Source: Staphylococcus croceilyticus
GTDB taxonomy: Bacteria > Bacillota > Bacilli > Staphylococcales > Staphylococcaceae
NCBI RefSeq assembly: GCF_002902575.1
Contig: NZ_PPRD01000006.1
Coordinates: forward strand, 24,244-88,243
Direction: 5' to 3'
Length of the DNA stretch: 64,000 nt
The notes under the pieces are model-generated. The model did not search any database. It saw only the letters and a list, made by a program, of their open reading frames with translations, and had not been told where the DNA came from. The translations under genes and the position numbers were made by a program. This document shows positions 52,905 through 63,208 of the stretch, piece after piece. The first letter of the stretch is position 1; each line of letters starts with the position of its first letter.

Positions 52905-53714
52905 ATGATAGATAATTTAATTTTATATTTTAAACACTTTCCATCACTTTTAAAATTTGCAAAGCAAAGATTACTTAATACATGGAAATGGTTTGCTTCA
53001 TTATTTTTAGCACAGTTGATTCTTGTAGTCATCTTACTATTATGTGTGTCGTTCTTAGAAATAGAAGAGGTAGTTAAAGCACAATGGTTATATAGACTTC
53101 TCACGTTTATAACTTTTATAACAATGGTATGTACAATCTATAAAGCTTATGCAGAATATAGTCGAGATTACCTAATTACCAAGTCGTTTCAATTAACTCC
53201 TTTAGTGACAGCTATCATGAATGTCATAATGGGCAATATTGTTATTTGGATATTATCACTAATTATTGCTATTTTTAAGCCTATGAACTTGGAAACATCA
53301 GTGCTTTCATATTTATTCTTTGCTTTAATGTGTATGCTATTTATGATATTTATTGTTGTGACGCTAGGATTACTTGATTTAATTAGTAACAAAGTTACTA
53401 AACTATTTATCATTGTGAGTACAATTTGTTTCCTCTTGGCACCAATAATTTATATTCCTAGCACGAAATTTCATATTATTAACCAAATTTTAAAGATTAA
53501 TCCAATTTATTATCTTTTAGATGGCTCAGCTAGTTCCGTTATATTTGGTTCTGTAAATATGTATAATATCGCTTATCACTTTTATTTCATTATCTTTATA
53601 GTTTTAGTGGGCACAATCAATTTCATGTTAGTGCGATACGTTGCTCATGAAAAGTATAAATATACGCATCATACCCAAAATGTAAAAGAGGGTACAGAAC
53701 AGAAGTTAAAATAA
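52905..53714 (+). CDS. TagG-like ABC-2 type permease
   Basis: The 269-residue protein has six hydrophobic helices arranged as in ABC-2 polysaccharide exporters of the TagG type, with an amphipathic N-terminal helix (LKFAKQRLLNTWKWF) before the first span. I chose ATG 52905 after TAGGTGG; it lies 8 bases after the upstream stop. It should form a complex with the degenerate TagH-like ATPase. The substrate is unknown; wall teichoic acid or another cell-envelope glycopolymer is possible. The gene ends at a strong bidirectional terminator. Confidence 0.72.
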   Translation: MIDNLILYFKHFPSLLKFAKQRLLNTWKWFASLFLAQLILVVILLLCVSFLEIEEVVKAQWLYRLLTFITFITMVCTIYKAYAEYSRDYLITKSFQLTPLVTAIMNVIMGNIVIWILSLIIAIFKPMNLETSVLSYLFFALMCMLFMIFIVVTLGLLDLISNKVTKLFIIVSTICFLLAPIIYIPSTKFHIINQILKINPIYYLLDGSASSVIFGSVNMYNIAYHFYFIIFIVLVGTINFMLVRYVAHEKYKYTHHTQNVKEGTEQKLK

Positions 53715-53715
53715 A

Positions 53716-53760
53716 AAAGAGGTACGCTATCAATTAATATATTTGATAGCGTACCTTGTT
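53716..53760. terminator. bidirectional intrinsic terminator
   Basis: Perfect stem aggtacgctatcaa (53720-53733) with ttgatagcgtacct (53743-53756) between convergent genes. Confidence 0.92.
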
Positions 53761-53763
53761 CTA

Positions 53764-54741
53764 TTAATTGGAGTATAATTTTTTTTGTAATTTTTCTTCT
53801 GTAAATACCCAACCAATATAAGAATGATCGATATGATTATCTTTATCTAAATGTGCAATAGCAGCAAAAGAATAATGACCTTTATTTAAATAACGTAAAT
53901 CAATTAATCTAATTTCGGTAGTGTCATCATCTAGCTGACGTGTCTGCCAACGATAAATTGAGGAGAAATTTAAAAACGTTCTAATATCAGGATTCCCTTT
54001 AATTTGCCATAATAATGAATCTGGTGAAAACTTCTGACGTTTAACTTTGTCAGTAAATGTGACGTTTCGACCATATGCGCGTCCGACATAATCATGTTCT
54101 TCAGTTTGAATTGCGACACGCCACTCCATAAATTTCATAGTGGGCGCTACAAAGATTTTAACTGGACGATGTTGTTGTTGAATTTGTTTTAGAGCTTGTT
54201 TGCGGATAACGGCCTGCATTTTAAAACGAATAATATAATAAACAATAAGTATTGCTATAATTGGGAAGAACACTAAAAACGGATGAACTCCGAATGCCCA
54301 AATTATGATACCAAGACATAAAATACCAAAGATGATTGGATCAAATGTATTAATCACACTGAGTTGAATCCATTTATTAGTAATAGGTCGCAAGGCTTGT
54401 GTACCATAAGAATTGAAAATATCTACAAATACATGAAGAAATACTGCAAGTTGCGCCCATAACCATACATGTGTTGCATCAATATGTGGAAATAAAATGT
54501 AAATAGCGAATGTAATTAATATCGGCCACAAAATAGTAAACGGAATTGAATGTGTGATACCTCTATGATGAGAAATGTAAGTTGCATTATTTTTTAATTT
54601 TAAAACAGTATCACCATCAGGAATTAAAGATCCAGCAATTAAAGTTGTAGCCGTAGCTGCCATTGTATCCGCCATCACAGGATCTTGCGTAGCTAAGGCG
54701 GTCAGTCCGACACCTATAGCAATATGTGTGGCTGTATCCAT
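53764..54741 (-). CDS. YfhP/YdjM family membrane-bound metal-dependent hydrolase
   Basis: The 325-residue protein has DTATHIAIGVGLTALA at the start, SLIPDGDTVLKLK and HHRGITHSIPFTILWP, the His/Asp-rich membrane motifs of the YdjM-like family. About four to five hydrophobic segments come before a soluble C-terminal domain of some 130 residues. The YfhP homologue of B. subtilis is described as a transcriptional regulator of yfhQ (mutY), and mutY lies divergently next to it here too. The hydrolase activity is annotation by motif only. Confidence 0.8.
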   Translation of the reverse strand: MDTATHIAIGVGLTALATQDPVMADTMAATATTLIAGSLIPDGDTVLKLKNNATYISHHRGITHSIPFTILWPILITFAIYILFPHIDATHVWLWAQLAVFLHVFVDIFNSYGTQALRPITNKWIQLSVINTFDPIIFGILCLGIIIWAFGVHPFLVFFPIIAILIVYYIIRFKMQAVIRKQALKQIQQQHRPVKIFVAPTMKFMEWRVAIQTEEHDYVGRAYGRNVTFTDKVKRQKFSPDSLLWQIKGNPDIRTFLNFSSIYRWQTRQLDDDTTEIRLIDLRYLNKGHYSFAAIAHLDKDNHIDHSYIGWVFTEEKLQKKLYSN

Positions 54742-54885
54742 AAAAGTTCACTCTTTTCATTTGAATTTAATATATATTATAATCTAAAAATTAGAATAAC
54801 AAAATTAAGACACTTAATAAAAAATAAAAAATTAGTTAAATTGGATAAAGTAGAATAAAAATGAATGTAGAGAGGAAAAATATAA

Positions 54886-55929
54886 ATGTTCAACGAACCC
54901 ACTTTTAAAAAAAATATCGTTACATGGTTCAAAAAAAATCAAAGAGAAATGCCATGGCGTGAAACGACAAATCCTTATTACATTTGGCTAAGTGAAGTAA
55001 TGTTACAACAAACGCAAGTTAAAACTGTTATAGATTATTATCATCGATTCATTAATCGTTTCCCAACAGTCGAAGCACTAAGTAATGCTAATGAAGATGA
55101 AGTGCTAAAATATTGGGAAGGGCTTGGATATTATAGTCGTGCACGTAACTTTCACACGGCTATTAAGGAAGTAGAAGAGAAGTATAATGGCGAAGTCCCT
55201 TCCTCTCCTGATAAGTTTGCTCAATTAAAAGGGGTTGGACCGTATACGCAAGCAGCTGTCATGAGTATTGCATTTAATCACCCCTTAGCTACAGTAGATG
55301 GAAACGTCTTTCGAGTATGGTCAAGATTGAATAATGACACACGGGATATTAAGTTGCAGTCTACACGTAAAGCATATGAACAAGAACTACTACCTTACGT
55401 ACAAGAAGAAGCGGGTACATTTAACCAATCTATGATGGAATTAGGCGCATTGGTTTGCACGCCTAAAAATCCATTATGTTTATTTTGCCCTGTTCAAGAA
55501 AATTGTGAAGCGTTTAAAGAAGGAACAGTGCTTGAATTACCTGTTAAAACTAAAAAAGTGAGTAAGAAAACCAAAAATCTAAATGTCTTTTTAGTAAGAA
55601 ATTCAAAAGGCGAATATTTGATAGAAAAGAGACAAGAAAAATTATTGAATGGTATGTGGCAATTCCCTATGTTTGAAGGACCAGAGGCGTTAAAACAATT
55701 AGAAGAAAAATTAAACGTTGAAGTAACAATTGCGGATGAAAAAATATTTCACCTTAAACACCAATTTACGCACATGACATGGGATATAAGTGTTTATAGT
55801 GTCATTGAAGACGTGGATATTTCTCTAGAGAAGTTTAAAGGTCAAATGGAATGGTTAGATTTAAATGAACGTCATCAATATACGCTTCCTGTCTCAATGG
55901 ATAAAATATATAAATTTATCGTCGGATAA
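54886..55929 (+). CDS. mutY: adenine DNA glycosylase
   Basis: The 347-residue enzyme removes adenine paired with 8-oxoguanine. It has the helix-hairpin-helix LKGVGPYTQAAVMSIAF with the catalytic Asp in ATVDGNVFRV, the catalytic Glu in WLSEVMLQQTQV and the iron-sulfur cysteines in CTPKNPLCLFCPVQENC. A C-terminal NUDIX-like 8-oxoG recognition domain follows (EYLIEKRQEKLLNGMWQFPMFEG). All domains are complete. It is divergent from yfhP. Confidence 0.95.
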   Translation: MFNEPTFKKNIVTWFKKNQREMPWRETTNPYYIWLSEVMLQQTQVKTVIDYYHRFINRFPTVEALSNANEDEVLKYWEGLGYYSRARNFHTAIKEVEEKYNGEVPSSPDKFAQLKGVGPYTQAAVMSIAFNHPLATVDGNVFRVWSRLNNDTRDIKLQSTRKAYEQELLPYVQEEAGTFNQSMMELGALVCTPKNPLCLFCPVQENCEAFKEGTVLELPVKTKKVSKKTKNLNVFLVRNSKGEYLIEKRQEKLLNGMWQFPMFEGPEALKQLEEKLNVEVTIADEKIFHLKHQFTHMTWDISVYSVIEDVDISLEKFKGQMEWLDLNERHQYTLPVSMDKIYKFIVG

Positions 55930-56037
55930 ACTAACTATCATGTATGACTCATGAGAATGATTAATTTAAAAGTATTTTAATGATGTTTAAAGTCTTTTTT
56001 GAAAATATGCTATAATTTAAAGTGCAAAAATGATTAA

Positions 56038-56595
<558 letters not shown>

Positions 56596-56650
56596 GCATA
56601 ATAGATGTAATCAGTACACAATTGTTTTATAGTACTTGAGTAATAATAAT

Positions 56651-56718
56651 TAGAGGTTGAAACTACTTTTTAATTACAGATGCTACCGTTTGTAAATTAA
56701 GTCTTCAACCTCTATTAA
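56651..56718 (+). terminator. intrinsic terminator
   Basis: Arms tagaggttgaa (56651-56661) and ttcaacctcta (56704-56714), inner taattaca/tgtaaatta pairing, then TTAATTTT. It resembles the gaggttga hairpin before rlmCD. Confidence 0.78.
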
Positions 56719-56758
56719 TTTTCATAAATAAGCGTAAATGGATGGAGGGGGAACACGA

Positions 56759-58495
56759 ATGATACGACGATATTTAGAGTTCGTGAAACCATATAAATAT
56801 CGTATATTTGCGACGATAATTATTGGTATTATCAAATTCGGCATACCAATGTTAATACCATTATTAATTAAATATGCTATAGATGGAGTTATTAATAACC
56901 ATTCGCTATCTACGAATGAAAAATTTCAACATTTAGCAGTGGCGATTGGGATAGCATTATTTATCTTCTTAATTGTTAGACCACCTATTGAATATCTTCG
57001 CCAATACTTAGCTCAATGGACAAGTAACAAAATTTTATATGATATTAGAAAGCAATTATATAATCACTTGCAAGCATTAAGTGCAAGATTCTATGCGAAT
57101 AATCAAGTCGGCCAAGTTATTTCACGAGTAATTAATGATGTGGAACAAACTAAAGATTTCATTCTTACTGGTCTGATGAATATATGGTTAGACTGTGTAA
57201 CTATTATTATTGCTCTTTCTATTATGTTCTTTTTAGATGTTAAATTAACGTTAGCAGCAATTTTCATCTTCCCATTTTATATTTTAACCGTCTATTTCTT
57301 CTTCGAACGTTTAAGACAGTTAACACGCAAACGTTCACAAGCACTTGCAGAGGTACAAGGATTTCTACATGAGCGTGTACAAGGGATGTCAGTTATTAAA
57401 AGTTTCGCTATTGAAGACAACGAAGCGAAAAATTTTGATCACAGAAATCAAAATTTCTTAACTAAAGCTTTTCAACATACTTCATGGAACGCGTATTCAT
57501 TTGCAGCTATTAATACGGTAACAGACTTAGGACCAATTATTGTTATTGGTGTCGGGGCTTATCTAGCTATTAATGGTTCAATCACTGTTGGTACATTAGC
57601 TGCTTTCGTCGGATATTTGGAACAATTATTTGGACCGTTAAGAAGATTAGTTGCTTCGTTTACAACGTTAACGCAAAGCTTTGCCTCAATGGACAGGGTC
57701 TTCCAATTAATGGATGAAGATTATGACATCAAAAATGGCATCGGTGCTCAACCTTTTGAAATTAAACAGGGACATATTGAATTAAAAAATGTAAGTTTTA
57801 AATATAATGACGATGAGTCCCTTATTTTAAAAAATATTAACTTAAATATTGAGCGTGGAGATACTGTAGCTTTCGTCGGTATGAGTGGTGGCGGTAAATC
57901 AACATTAATCAATCTTATTCCTCGATTCTACGATGTGACTCAAGGTGAGATTCTTATAGATAATCACAATATTAAAGACTTTTTAACTGGTAGCTTAAGA
58001 AATCAGATTGGCTTAGTGCAACAAGATAATGTTTTATTCTCAGATACTGTAAGAGAAAATATTTTATTAGGTCGACCAGATGCTACAGAAGAGGAAGTGA
58101 TTGAAGCGGCTAAAATGGCAAATGCTCATGACTTCATTATGAATCTTCCTCAAGGTTACGATACTGAAGTAGGGGAACGCGGTGTTAAACTTTCTGGTGG
58201 ACAAAAACAACGTCTTTCTATTGCACGTATATTTTTAAATAATCCGCCTATTTTAATTCTAGACGAAGCAACAAGTGCACTCGATCTAGAAAGCGAAGCA
58301 ATTATTCAAGAAGCTTTAGATGTTCTAAGTAAAGATAGAACAACTTTAATTGTGGCGCATAGACTTTCAACTATTACTCATGCTGATAAAATTATTGTTA
58401 TGCAAAATGGACAAATAGTTGAAACCGGCACACATGATGAACTTATTGCTAAAAAAGGCGCGTATGAACATCTATATAGCATTCAAAACTTATAA
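56759..58495 (+). CDS. Sav1866-type ABC multidrug exporter
   Basis: The 578-residue half-transporter has six N-terminal membrane helices and one ATPase domain with Walker [11 protein letters not shown]-loop IGLVQQDN, signature LSGGQKQR, Walker [13 protein letters not shown] and switch His in IVAHRLST. By eye it is the orthologue of S. aureus Sav1866, the homodimeric exporter of known crystal structure that pumps hydrophobic drugs. I chose ATG 56759, 7 bases after GGAGGGGG; an in-frame ATG at 56738 lies before that site. Confidence 0.95.
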   Translation: MIRRYLEFVKPYKYRIFATIIIGIIKFGIPMLIPLLIKYAIDGVINNHSLSTNEKFQHLAVAIGIALFIFLIVRPPIEYLRQYLAQWTSNKILYDIRKQLYNHLQALSARFYANNQVGQVISRVINDVEQTKDFILTGLMNIWLDCVTIIIALSIMFFLDVKLTLAAIFIFPFYILTVYFFFERLRQLTRKRSQALAEVQGFLHERVQGMSVIKSFAIEDNEAKNFDHRNQNFLTKAFQHTSWNAYSFAAINTVTDLGPIIVIGVGAYLAINGSITVGTLAAFVGYLEQLFGPLRRLVASFTTLTQSFASMDRVFQLMDEDYDIKNGIGAQPFEIKQGHIELKNVSFKYNDDESLILKNINLNIERGDTVAFVGMSGGGKSTLINLIPRFYDVTQGEILIDNHNIKDFLTGSLRNQIGLVQQDNVLFSDTVRENILLGRPDATEEEVIEAAKMANAHDFIMNLPQGYDTEVGERGVKLSGGQKQRLSIARIFLNNPPILILDEATSALDLESEAIIQEALDVLSKDRTTLIVAHRLSTITHADKIIVMQNGQIVETGTHDELIAKKGAYEHLYSIQNL

Positions 58496-58501
58496 TAAAA
58501 A

Positions 58502-58545
58502 AATCCGCTTATTAAGTTTAATCACTTAGTAAGCGGAATTTTGTT
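58502..58545. terminator. bidirectional intrinsic terminator
   Basis: Stem tccgcttattaagt (58504-58517) with acttagtaagcgga (58524-58537) and one wobble pair, between convergent genes, flanked by A- and T-rich ends. Confidence 0.9.
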
Positions 58546-58558
58546 TATCAGTAGAAAA

Positions 58559-59653
58559 TCATAAATCAAAATCTTCATCAGCAATATCAATATCAGTATC
58601 GTTACGATGATAAGTGAAGAAACTTAATCGTAATCTATCAAGATGTTCTAAGAAGTAACGATATTCTTTGATTGCAGAAATGATTTGCATAATATTTGAA
58701 TATGAATACTCAGTTTGATAAGGATTTTGAATTAATTGTTGTTGGAAAGCATCCATTAAATCTTTCTTTTGAGGATTTATAATCTGATTATCAAAGTGTT
58801 CAACATTATACTTTGCTTTCTTAGACAAGCTTTTTAAAATTTGTTCATGATATGCAGTTAACGAATCTAATTCTAATTTAATTTGGAAGATTAAATTGTG
58901 ATTCACGTGATGTAAGTCATTTTGGTAACGTGACATTCGATTTAATACTTCATAAGCTTGTCTTGTAGTACCAACAACTTCTTTAAATAGGATTTTCTTT
59001 CTATTTTGTTGAAAAGCAGTTTTACGCGTTAATGCTTTTTCTTCTACGTAGTAATTAAAAATTTGTTCTAATTTTGTAATGCGAGAATCTATTTGTTCAC
59101 CATCTTCTTTAATCTGATGATAGTCAGAGGCATCATTCAACACAAGTTTGAACCAAATAAATATATCTGAAGCAATATTAACGGAATTATGATATATTTT
59201 GGTTTCAAATTTAGGTGGTAAAAAAATCAAGTTAACGATTGAAGCACTCAGTACACCAATCATAACTAGGATAAATCTAAAGGTAGCTGCTACATAAAAT
59301 GATCCAGTGTGTTGCCCCATAATAATGAGGGCAGTTACACCTGCTAAAGTAGCAACATGCGCTAAATTAATCTTGTATAAAATAGCGATTAATAATATAA
59401 CTGTTACACCCATAATAACAATATTTTTACCAAATATTGTTACCATAATTACTGCAAGGATTGCGCCAATGACATTACCTGTAGCTTGCTCAGAGATTGT
59501 TTTAATTGAGCGATAGATATTAGGTTGCATAGCAACAATCGCACTAATACCCGCTACAGATTTTAAACCAACGTTATCAGGTAAAAAAGAAGCTATGAAC
59601 AGAGCAAGGATAATTGCGATTCCAGTTTTTAATATACGAGCTCCTAGCCTCAA
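58559..59653 (-). CDS. FUSC-family (aromatic acid exporter-like) membrane protein, second copy
   Basis: The 364-residue protein begins LGARILKTGIAIILALFIASFLP with a run of about six membrane helices, including a VGLKSVAGISAIVAMQPNIYRSIK loop, then a soluble helical C-terminal half. It shares architecture and the GARxxKTG...P.I..S.K pattern with the protein at 34.7-35.7 kb but is clearly diverged. It may export aromatic acids or other organic anions; the substrate is unknown. Confidence 0.75.
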   Translation of the reverse strand: MRLGARILKTGIAIILALFIASFLPDNVGLKSVAGISAIVAMQPNIYRSIKTISEQATGNVIGAILAVIMVTIFGKNIVIMGVTVILLIAILYKINLAHVATLAGVTALIIMGQHTGSFYVAATFRFILVMIGVLSASIVNLIFLPPKFETKIYHNSVNIASDIFIWFKLVLNDASDYHQIKEDGEQIDSRITKLEQIFNYYVEEKALTRKTAFQQNRKKILFKEVVGTTRQAYEVLNRMSRYQNDLHHVNHNLIFQIKLELDSLTAYHEQILKSLSKKAKYNVEHFDNQIINPQKKDLMDAFQQQLIQNPYQTEYSYSNIMQIISAIKEYRYFLEHLDRLRLSFFTYHRNDTDIDIADEDFDL

Positions 59654-59743
59654 CTATAACGCTCCTTTTAAAGAAATAATTTTAATTTAGTATACAACCG
59701 AATCTTTATTCTATACAAGTTTTTATCCTAAATAAATTAAAAT

Positions 59744-59800
59744 AGCCTATTAAATTGTTATTAGAATGTGAAAACAACAATTTAATAGGCTTAATTTTTT
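59744..59800 (-). terminator. intrinsic terminator of hemL2
   Basis: Perfect stem agcctattaaattgtt (59744-59759) with aacaatttaataggct (59776-59791). A-rich sequence before 59744 gives a T-rich tail on the minus strand. Confidence 0.88.
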
Positions 59801-59812
59801 TAATCTTAAGTT

Positions 59813-61102
59813 TTATTTCATTTGGCTAAATGCGTAATCAGCCGCTTCTAATGTTTTGTCAATATCTTCTTCTGTATGTTCAGTAGTTAAGAACCAAGCT
59901 TCGAATTTAGAAGGTGCTAAATTAATACCTTGGTTTAACATTAATTTAAAGAATTTAGCAAATGCTTCGCCATCGGAATTTTCTACTTGTTCGTAGTGCG
60001 TAATTTTTTCATCTGTGAAGTATAGAGTTAATGAACCATAAACACGGTTAATCGTAGCGGTAATATTATGTTTTTCAATTAACTTATTTAATCCATCTTC
60101 TAATCGTTTACCTAGGGCATCTAATTTTTCATAAACTCCATCTTGTTCTAAAACTTCTAATAATGCAATACCTGCTCTCATTGAAAGAGGATTACCAGCC
60201 ATAGTACCAGCTTGATAAGCAGGGCCTAGTGGTGCAACATGTTCCATGATATCTTGACGGCCGCCATAGCCACCGATTGGTAAACCACCACCGATAATTT
60301 TACCGAAAGCTGTTAAATCAGGATAAACATTTAATAAATCTTGAGCGGCACCATAATGGAAGCGGAAGGCAGTGATTACTTCATCATAAATAACTAATGC
60401 CCCATAATCATGTGTGATCTTATTTACTTCTTCTAAAAATCCTGGTTGAGGTTCTACCATACCGAAGTTACCAACGATAGGTTCAACTAATACTGCAGCC
60501 ACTTCATCGCCCCAATGTTTCATAGCTTCTCGGTAAGACTCAACATCATTAAACGGAACGGTGATGACTTCTCTAGCTACACTTTCTGGTACACCAGAAG
60601 AGTCTGGAGAGCCCAGTTGTGAAGGACCACTACCAGCAGCTACTAATACTAAATCAGAGTGACCATGATATGAACCTGCAAATTTAATAATCTTGTTACG
60701 TTTAGTATAAGCACGTGCAACACGGATAGTAGTCATTACCGCTTCAGTACCAGAGTTAACAAAACGAATTTTTTCGAATGAAGGGATAGCTTCACGTAAT
60801 TTTTTACTAAAATCAATTTCTAACTCAGTAGGCGTACCATATAATACACCTTTAGCTGCTTGATCTTGAATTGCTTGAGTAATATGAGGATGCGCATGTC
60901 CAGTAATAATTGGACCATATGCTTGTAAATAATCGATAAATTTATTGCCATCTACATCATATAAATATGCGCCATGACCTTCGCGCATAACTACTGGGGC
61001 ACCGCCGCCAACTGCTTTATAAGAACGAGAAGGCGAATTAACTCCACCTAAAATATACTCATTAGATAACTTTTGAAGACGTTCACTCTCAGTGAATTTC
61101 AT
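59813..61102 (-). CDS. hemL2: glutamate-1-semialdehyde 2,1-aminomutase (second-locus type)
   Basis: The 429-residue PLP enzyme converts glutamate-1-semialdehyde to 5-aminolevulinate for haem synthesis. The PLP lysine is in [19 protein letters not shown] and the substrate motif in [17 protein letters not shown]. Staphylococci usually have this copy (hemL2, gsaB) beside bcp and perR as well as hemL in the hem operon. Its divergence from bcp may place it under shared peroxide or haem control, but this is inference. Confidence 0.92.
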   Translation of the reverse strand: MKFTESERLQKLSNEYILGGVNSPSRSYKAVGGGAPVVMREGHGAYLYDVDGNKFIDYLQAYGPIITGHAHPHITQAIQDQAAKGVLYGTPTELEIDFSKKLREAIPSFEKIRFVNSGTEAVMTTIRVARAYTKRNKIIKFAGSYHGHSDLVLVAAGSGPSQLGSPDSSGVPESVAREVITVPFNDVESYREAMKHWGDEVAAVLVEPIVGNFGMVEPQPGFLEEVNKITHDYGALVIYDEVITAFRFHYGAAQDLLNVYPDLTAFGKIIGGGLPIGGYGGRQDIMEHVAPLGPAYQAGTMAGNPLSMRAGIALLEVLEQDGVYEKLDALGKRLEDGLNKLIEKHNITATINRVYGSLTLYFTDEKITHYEQVENSDGEAFAKFFKLMLNQGINLAPSKFEAWFLTTEHTEEDIDKTLEAADYAFSQMK

Positions 61103-61183
61103 TTAGTATCAACCTCTCTTATTTTAATAATATTCATTACTATCGTATCATATAACTAATAATAAGAAGAAATAGGTGAGATT

Positions 61184-61639
61184 ATGTTAAATAAAGGTGA
61201 ACAATTTCCAGAATTTAAATTAGAAAATCAAAATGGCGAATGGATAACTAATGAAACGCTTAAAGGCAATAAAGCAATCTTATATTTTTATCCAAGAGAC
61301 AATACGCCGACTTGCACTACCGAAGCATGTGATTTTAGAGATAATATAGCATTATTTAATGATATGGATGTCCAAGTTTATGGCATTAGTGGAGATTCTA
61401 AGAAAAAACATCAAAATTTTATTAACAAACATAATTTGAATTTTGATTTATTAGTAGATGAAGATTATCAACTATCTAAAGCTACTGGCGTTTATCAATT
61501 GAAAAAATCATTTGGCAAAGAAAGTATGGGGATTGTACGTACTACGTTTGTAATTGATGAAGACGGTTATATTATAGATGTCATTGAAAAAGTGAAAGTT
61601 AAAACACAATTAGATGAGCTTAAACAAATATTGGGGTGA
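61184..61639 (+). CDS. bcp: thiol peroxidase Bcp (peroxiredoxin Q)
   Basis: The 151-residue peroxiredoxin reduces peroxides with thioredoxin. Peroxidatic Cys44 and resolving Cys49 lie in PRDNTPTCTTEACDFRDN, the atypical 2-Cys arrangement of the Bcp group. It is followed after 5 bases by the 2-hydroxyacid dehydrogenase gene, so they form an operon leading towards perR. bcp is a PerR target in S. aureus; here only a weak match to the PerR box is visible upstream. Confidence 0.93.
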   Translation: MLNKGEQFPEFKLENQNGEWITNETLKGNKAILYFYPRDNTPTCTTEACDFRDNIALFNDMDVQVYGISGDSKKKHQNFINKHNLNFDLLVDEDYQLSKATGVYQLKKSFGKESMGIVRTTFVIDEDGYIIDVIEKVKVKTQLDELKQILG

Positions 61640-61644
61640 ACTCT

Positions 61645-62595
61645 ATGAAAATCGTTAGCTTGAAGAGACTTGGAGATATAGAAAGTGAGTTGAAAAATAA
61701 ATATCCAGATTTGGAATTTTCATTTTTCAAAAAAGCAGAAGAAATACCTGAAGAATTAAAAAAAGAGTTGGATATATTAATTGGCTACTCTAGTGGCGTT
61801 GACAAAGCGTTTATAGAGTCATGTCCAAATTTAAAATGGATAGCATGGTACGCTACTGGTGTTAATAATCTACCATTAGATTATATAAAAGAACGTGACA
61901 TCGTCTTAACTAATACAAGAGGTGTGCAAGCTAAGCAATTAGCTGAATTTATCTTAGCGTTTATACTAGATGATTATAAAAAAATGCGTACATCATATAT
62001 TTATCAAAAAGAGCATAAATATGACTCTACATTAACTGGTAGACGTATAGATGGAGAGAAAATTTTGTTCTTAGGTACAGGGGCAATTGCACAACGTGCA
62101 GTTAAACTACTATCGCCATTCGATGTGGAAATAGTAGGAGTAAGTAAATCAGGTAGAGAAAAAACTGGATTTACTGAAACTTATAAAATTGAAGATTTAG
62201 ACAATGTGATAGGGAAAGCAGATATTGTTATTAATTCTCTCCCAGAAACACAAGAAACATATCATTTACTAAATCAATCACATTTTGAAAAAATGAAAGA
62301 TGAAGCACTCTTTATCAATGTAGGTAGAGGAACGATAGTTGCTCAAGAAGATATAGTTGAAGTACTGAAGAATAAATTGATTCGTCATGCCTATTTAGAT
62401 GTATTTGAAAATGAACCCCTTGAAGCGGATAATCCATTGTACGATCTGGATAATGTGACGATTACTGCCCATATAACTGGCAATGATATAAATATCAAAA
62501 AAGACGCTACAGAGATATTTGAGAGAAATTTAGATGATTTTCTCAATAAGAATGAAGTAAATGAGAATAGAGTAGATTTAGATAAGGGATACTAG
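61645..62595 (+). CDS. D-isomer-specific 2-hydroxyacid dehydrogenase
   Basis: The 316-residue enzyme has the NAD-binding ILFLGTGAIAQRAVKLL and the catalytic Arg, Glu and His in INVGRGTIVAQ, FENEPLE and ITAHITGND. It belongs to the phosphoglycerate/hydroxypyruvate dehydrogenase family, but the substrate is unclear. I chose ATG 61645 with GGGGTGA (61633-61639) upstream. It begins 5 bases after bcp and ends 94 bases before perR, which has its own promoter. Confidence 0.87.
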   Translation: MKIVSLKRLGDIESELKNKYPDLEFSFFKKAEEIPEELKKELDILIGYSSGVDKAFIESCPNLKWIAWYATGVNNLPLDYIKERDIVLTNTRGVQAKQLAEFILAFILDDYKKMRTSYIYQKEHKYDSTLTGRRIDGEKILFLGTGAIAQRAVKLLSPFDVEIVGVSKSGREKTGFTETYKIEDLDNVIGKADIVINSLPETQETYHLLNQSHFEKMKDEALFINVGRGTIVAQEDIVEVLKNKLIRHAYLDVFENEPLEADNPLYDLDNVTITAHITGNDINIKKDATEIFERNLDDFLNKNEVNENRVDLDKGY

Positions 62596-62614
62596 CCGAA
62601 AAATACCGTACTTA

Positions 62615-62644
62615 TTGACAGCGCGCTTTCTTAACAGTTATATT
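62615..62644 (+). promoter_or_regulatory. perR promoter
   Basis: TTGACA (62615-62620) and TATATT (62639-62644) with an 18-base spacer lie 46 bases before the perR start. A PerR-like palindrome follows 10 bases downstream of the -10. Confidence 0.7.
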
Positions 62645-62653
62645 AATATTAAG

Positions 62654-62668
62654 TAATAATTATTATTA
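62654..62668 (+). promoter_or_regulatory. PerR box at perR (autoregulation)
   Basis: TAATAATTATTATTA is a perfect 7-1-7 palindrome matching the PerR consensus at 13 of 15 positions. It overlaps the expected transcription start, a position suited to repression. Confidence 0.7.
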
Positions 62669-62689
62669 AGTAGAAAGATGGTGAATTCA

Positions 62690-63145
62690 ATGAGTGCAGA
62701 ATTAGAGTCTATAGAACATGAACTTGAAGAATCAATTGCAGCTTTAAGAAAAGCAGGAATCAGAATTACACCACAAAGACAAGCAATTATTCGTTATCTA
62801 ATTACTTCTCATTCTCATCCAACAGCGGATGAAATTTATCAAGCACTTTCACCTGATTTTCCAAATATTAGTGTTGCGACGATTTATAACAATCTTAGAG
62901 TGTTTAAAAGCATTGGCATTGTAAAAGAATTAACGTACGGAGATGCTTCAAGCAGATTCGACTTTAATACACATAATCATTATCATGTTATTTGTGAAAA
63001 ATGTGGTAAGATAGTCGATTTTCATTATCCGCAATTAGATGAAGTGGAACAACTTGCTCAACATATAACTGAATTTGACGTAACACATCATCGCATGGAA
63101 ATATACGGGCTATGTAAAGAATGCAAAGGTAAAGAAGAACAGTAA
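62690..63145 (+). CDS. perR: peroxide-responsive repressor PerR (Fur family)
   Basis: The 151-residue regulator has a winged-helix domain ([14 protein letters not shown] ... [20 protein letters not shown]) and a dimerisation domain with the metal ligands in [16 protein letters not shown]. Structural zinc is held by CEKC and CKEC. Oxidation of its metal-binding histidines by peroxide releases DNA. I chose ATG 62690 since [16 protein letters not shown] matches the S. aureus N-terminus and GGTG lies 7 bases upstream; ATG 62678 would add four residues. Predicted boxes occur at its own promoter and at ftnA. Confidence 0.95.
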   Translation: MSAELESIEHELEESIAALRKAGIRITPQRQAIIRYLITSHSHPTADEIYQALSPDFPNISVATIYNNLRVFKSIGIVKELTYGDASSRFDFNTHNHYHVICEKCGKIVDFHYPQLDEVEQLAQHITEFDVTHHRMEIYGLCKECKGKEEQ

Positions 63146-63172
63146 ATATAATTTAATCGTTATTAAATTTAG

Positions 63173-63208
63173 AAGACTAGAACAATGATTTGTTCTAGTC
63201 TTTTTTGT
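63173..63208 (+). terminator. intrinsic terminator of perR
   Basis: Perfect stem aagactagaaca (63173-63184) with tgttctagtctt (63191-63202), then TTTTG. Confidence 0.92.

Noticed and set aside
61103..61183. A PerR box between hemL2 and bcp
   Set aside because: The best match (around TATAACTAATAATAA) fits only about 10 of 15 positions, too weak in such AT-rich DNA.
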